This document shows positions 62,450 through 64,000 of a stretch of DNA of 64,000 nucleotides, one piece after another. Source of the DNA: Methylobacterium sp. E-005 (GTDB lineage: Bacteria > Pseudomonadota > Alphaproteobacteria > Rhizobiales > Beijerinckiaceae); assembly GCF_022829725.1 (NCBI RefSeq), contig NZ_JAKSYG010000062.1, positions 1 to 64,000 of the forward strand. The letters are read 5' to 3'. The notes below the pieces were generated by a model. It saw only the letters and a program-made list of their open reading frames with translations. It did not search any database and was not told where the DNA came from. Position numbers and translations under genes: made by a program. Position 1 is the first letter of the stretch; every line of letters starts with the position of its first letter.

Positions 62450-62685
62450 GAAGCCTCCTGCAACGCGTGCAGCTTAAAGCTTGAGAAGACTTGATCGTTC
62501 CCTGTGCAGAGTGCTGAGCTGGAGTTATCCCAAGGATTCCCCAGGACCGTTATAGCTCTCGTGCGGTGCGGCAGCCTTGCCGCACCGCAGGGAAGTCTAG
62601 GCAGACTTGGGCTGGCGGGTCACCATTCGGCCGGCTCTGGCCGTTGGTCGGGCGCAGAGCCGGTGGCCACGGTGGCGGATCCCGA
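62450..62685. other. Intergenic region with the ctaA terminator hairpin
   Basis: No ORF is convincing. It contains a 12-bp hairpin at 62562-62589, listed separately as a terminator. The rest holds the upstream region of the hemolysin III gene. Confidence 0.5.
62562..62589 (-). terminator. Hairpin downstream of ctaA
   Basis: A 12-bp stem (arms 62562-62573 and 62578-62589) with a 4-base loop lies about 97 bases after the ctaA stop on the minus strand. The stem is perfect. It is the probable transcription end of ctaA. Confidence 0.6.
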
Positions 62686-63801
62686 CTAGGCGCTGCGCCC
62701 GGCGAGGCCTTCGAAGCCGATCGGCAAGCCCGCGCGCGCGGGTCGCGGTTGCCCGATCGCCTCTCCGACGCCGCGGCTGAGCCGGGCGTGGACCGTCGCC
62801 ATTGTCAGAACCGCCATCGCCAAGACCTGATGGGCCAGCGCCGCCCAGAGTGGGATGGCGAGCAGCAGCGTCGCGATCCCGAGCGCCGCCTGGGCCAGCG
62901 CCAGGACGGCCACCCCCGCCGCGCGTCCCGCAGCACCGGCTGGCCCGGTCAGTCTGGCATCGACGGCGTGCAGGATTGCCACGAGGATCACGAGATACGC
63001 GGTCATCCGGTGGTCGAACTGAACCAGGGCGTGATTGTCCACGAAGTTCTCGATCCAGGGGCGGATCGCGAACAGGGTATCGGCGGTGGGGACCAGTGCT
63101 CCATCCATCGTGGGCCACGTGTTGTAGACCAGACCCGCATGCGAGCCCGCGACGAGCCCACCGAGGAAAATCTGCACGAGAACGAGCACCGGCAGCAAAG
63201 CTGCGGTCGCGCGCAGGCGGGTCGGAGCCGGCTCCAGCGCGCGACCACGCTCGCCCGCCGCCAGCCAGATCAGTCCCGCCAGGATCAGGCTCGCGGTTGT
63301 GAGATGCAGCGCGAGCTTGAGCGGGGCGACCGCGGTCATGCCGGGCTGAAGGCCCGAGGCCACCATAATCCAACCGATGGCGCCCTGCAGGCCGCCCAGC
63401 ACGCCGAGGCCGAGGAGGCCAAGCCCGAGCTTACGGCTGATCCGTCCCTGCCACCAGAACACGGCCAGCGGGAGGAAGAACACGAGGCCGATCAGCCGGC
63501 CGAGCAGGCGGTGTCCCCATTCCCAGCCGTACAGGGTCTTGAAGGCCGACAGGCCCATCCCCTGGTTCAGGATGTTGTACTGGGGCGTATCCTTGTACTT
63601 GGCGAATTCCGCAGCCCAATCGGATTCGGAAAGGGGTGGGACGATGCCGGTGACGGGTCGCCACTCGGTGATGGAGAGGCCGGAACCCGTGAGCCGGGTC
63701 GCACCGCCGACCGCCACCATGGCGACCACCAGGGCGGCAACTACGTAAAGCCATGCCCGCACCGCGCCGGAACGCGGCTCGCCCGCACCTCTCGTCAGCA
63801 T
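62686..63801 (-). CDS. ctaA: Heme A synthase (COX15/CtaA)
   Basis: This 371-residue inner-membrane monooxygenase turns heme O into heme A for aa3-type oxidases. Eight hydrophobic segments are visible, with VGGATRLTGSGLSITEWRPV near the N-terminus, YGWEWGHRLLGRLIGLVFFLP, LALHLTTASLILAGLIWLA, VQFDHRMTAYLVIL and LAHQVLAMAVLTMATVHARL. These hold the family's heme-ligand histidines. Start at 63801 (MLTRGAGEPRSG). The electron carriers served are not in the window. Confidence 0.95.
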   Translation of the reverse strand: MLTRGAGEPRSGAVRAWLYVVAALVVAMVAVGGATRLTGSGLSITEWRPVTGIVPPLSESDWAAEFAKYKDTPQYNILNQGMGLSAFKTLYGWEWGHRLLGRLIGLVFFLPLAVFWWQGRISRKLGLGLLGLGVLGGLQGAIGWIMVASGLQPGMTAVAPLKLALHLTTASLILAGLIWLAAGERGRALEPAPTRLRATAALLPVLVLVQIFLGGLVAGSHAGLVYNTWPTMDGALVPTADTLFAIRPWIENFVDNHALVQFDHRMTAYLVILVAILHAVDARLTGPAGAAGRAAGVAVLALAQAALGIATLLLAIPLWAALAHQVLAMAVLTMATVHARLSRGVGEAIGQPRPARAGLPIGFEGLAGRSA

Positions 63802-64000
63802 ACGCCGTCCCTCTGCCCAGGACCGGGATGCGCCGATCCCCGCGCCGAGTTAGGATATACGCGGCCCCGCAGCAACGTCGGCGGCGCCGCAGCCCGCGGC
63901 AGGCTGCGCGTTGCCAAGCGCGAGACCGGGCGATAGCCCTCGTGCAGAGGATCATCGCAGAACCAGCACGAGACGTCATGCGCCGCCGCACCCGAACCCT
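63802..64000. other. Window end without a recognisable gene
   Basis: No coding sequence can be supported. An ATG at 63978 starts a frame that runs off the window edge (MRRRTRT); too little is visible to judge. Confidence 0.4.

Noticed and set aside
62566..63936. 456-residue open frame opposite ctaA
   Set aside because: Antisense shadow of ctaA with Arg/Gln/Gly-rich composition; no domains.
1..64000. tRNA, rRNA, CRISPR arrays or insertion sequences
   Set aside because: I scanned intergenic stretches for T-loop-like GGTTCGA motifs, spaced direct repeats, and transposase-like frames with inverted ends; none was convincing. A tRNA scan would be decisive.

Overview
The window looks like a chromosome segment of a GC-rich alphaproteobacterium of the order Hyphomicrobiales (Rhizobiales), most likely a methylotroph of the Methylobacterium/Methylorubrum group. 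The main clues are genes resembling enzymes of the one-carbon carriers methylofuran and tetrahydromethanopterin (MfnB-like, MfnE-like, a dihydropteroate-synthase-like protein, a DUF447 protein), an MxaD-like periplasmic protein, and an ABC transporter cluster of the type that accompanies PQQ/lanthanide-dependent alcohol dehydrogenases (Lut/Ped type). A propionyl-CoA carboxylase biotin subunit and a formate/nitrite-family channel fit the same picture. The species is not identifiable from sequence reading alone.

Layout. 0-5.5 kb: an RND efflux adaptor and pump. The pump has an in-frame stop inside its first membrane helix, and it is followed by a broken AraC-family regulator. 5.5-12.6 kb: a pterin dehydratase, a NitT/TauT-type ABC importer, a large exported protein, an A-type Fe-S carrier and a dGTPase. 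12.6-22.9 kb: a Gly/Tyr-rich secreted protein, then the housekeeping run argS-SPOR protein-nagZ-tatABC, an orphan KdpE-like regulator coupled to tyrS, and anmK. 22.9-24.2 kb: a small accessory pocket with a stand-alone McrB-N-like (DUF3578) protein and a dead HigBA toxin-antitoxin module. 24.2-34.9 kb: aroC, a ribB with a degenerate RibA-like half, LysE, a histone-deacetylase-like amidohydrolase, an L,D-transpeptidase, pccA with two tiny membrane ORFs, a formate/nitrite transporter and small enzymes. 34.9-40 kb: YdcF, an RraA-like protein, a GST, and the translation factor set epmB-epmA/efp. 40-47 kb: a membrane acyltransferase-like protein, a double cold-shock protein, DUF192, a dienelactone hydrolase with a Tat signal, a single-domain response regulator, a small NepR-like protein and a hydrolase-fold protein lacking its nucleophile serine.

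47.0-58.7 kb is the most interesting part. Two divergent operons leave a shared intergenic region at 52.5-52.7 kb. The minus-strand operon joins C1-carrier biosynthesis (MfnB-like, MfnE-like, DHPS-like, DUF447) to periplasmic MxaD-like and beta-propeller proteins through overlapping or nearly touching genes. The plus-strand operon encodes a PQQ/lanthanide-associated ABC system: binding protein, YncE-like propeller, a cysteine-less cupredoxin-like protein, a small Cys-pair protein, ATPase, permease and two more exported proteins. 58.8-64 kb: a sugar-phosphate transferase and a glycosyltransferase for exopolysaccharide, a hemolysin-III family membrane protein, and heme A synthase (ctaA).

I saw no rRNA, tRNA, CRISPR array or insertion sequence. 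Family names come from reading motifs and recalling families; no database search was run.
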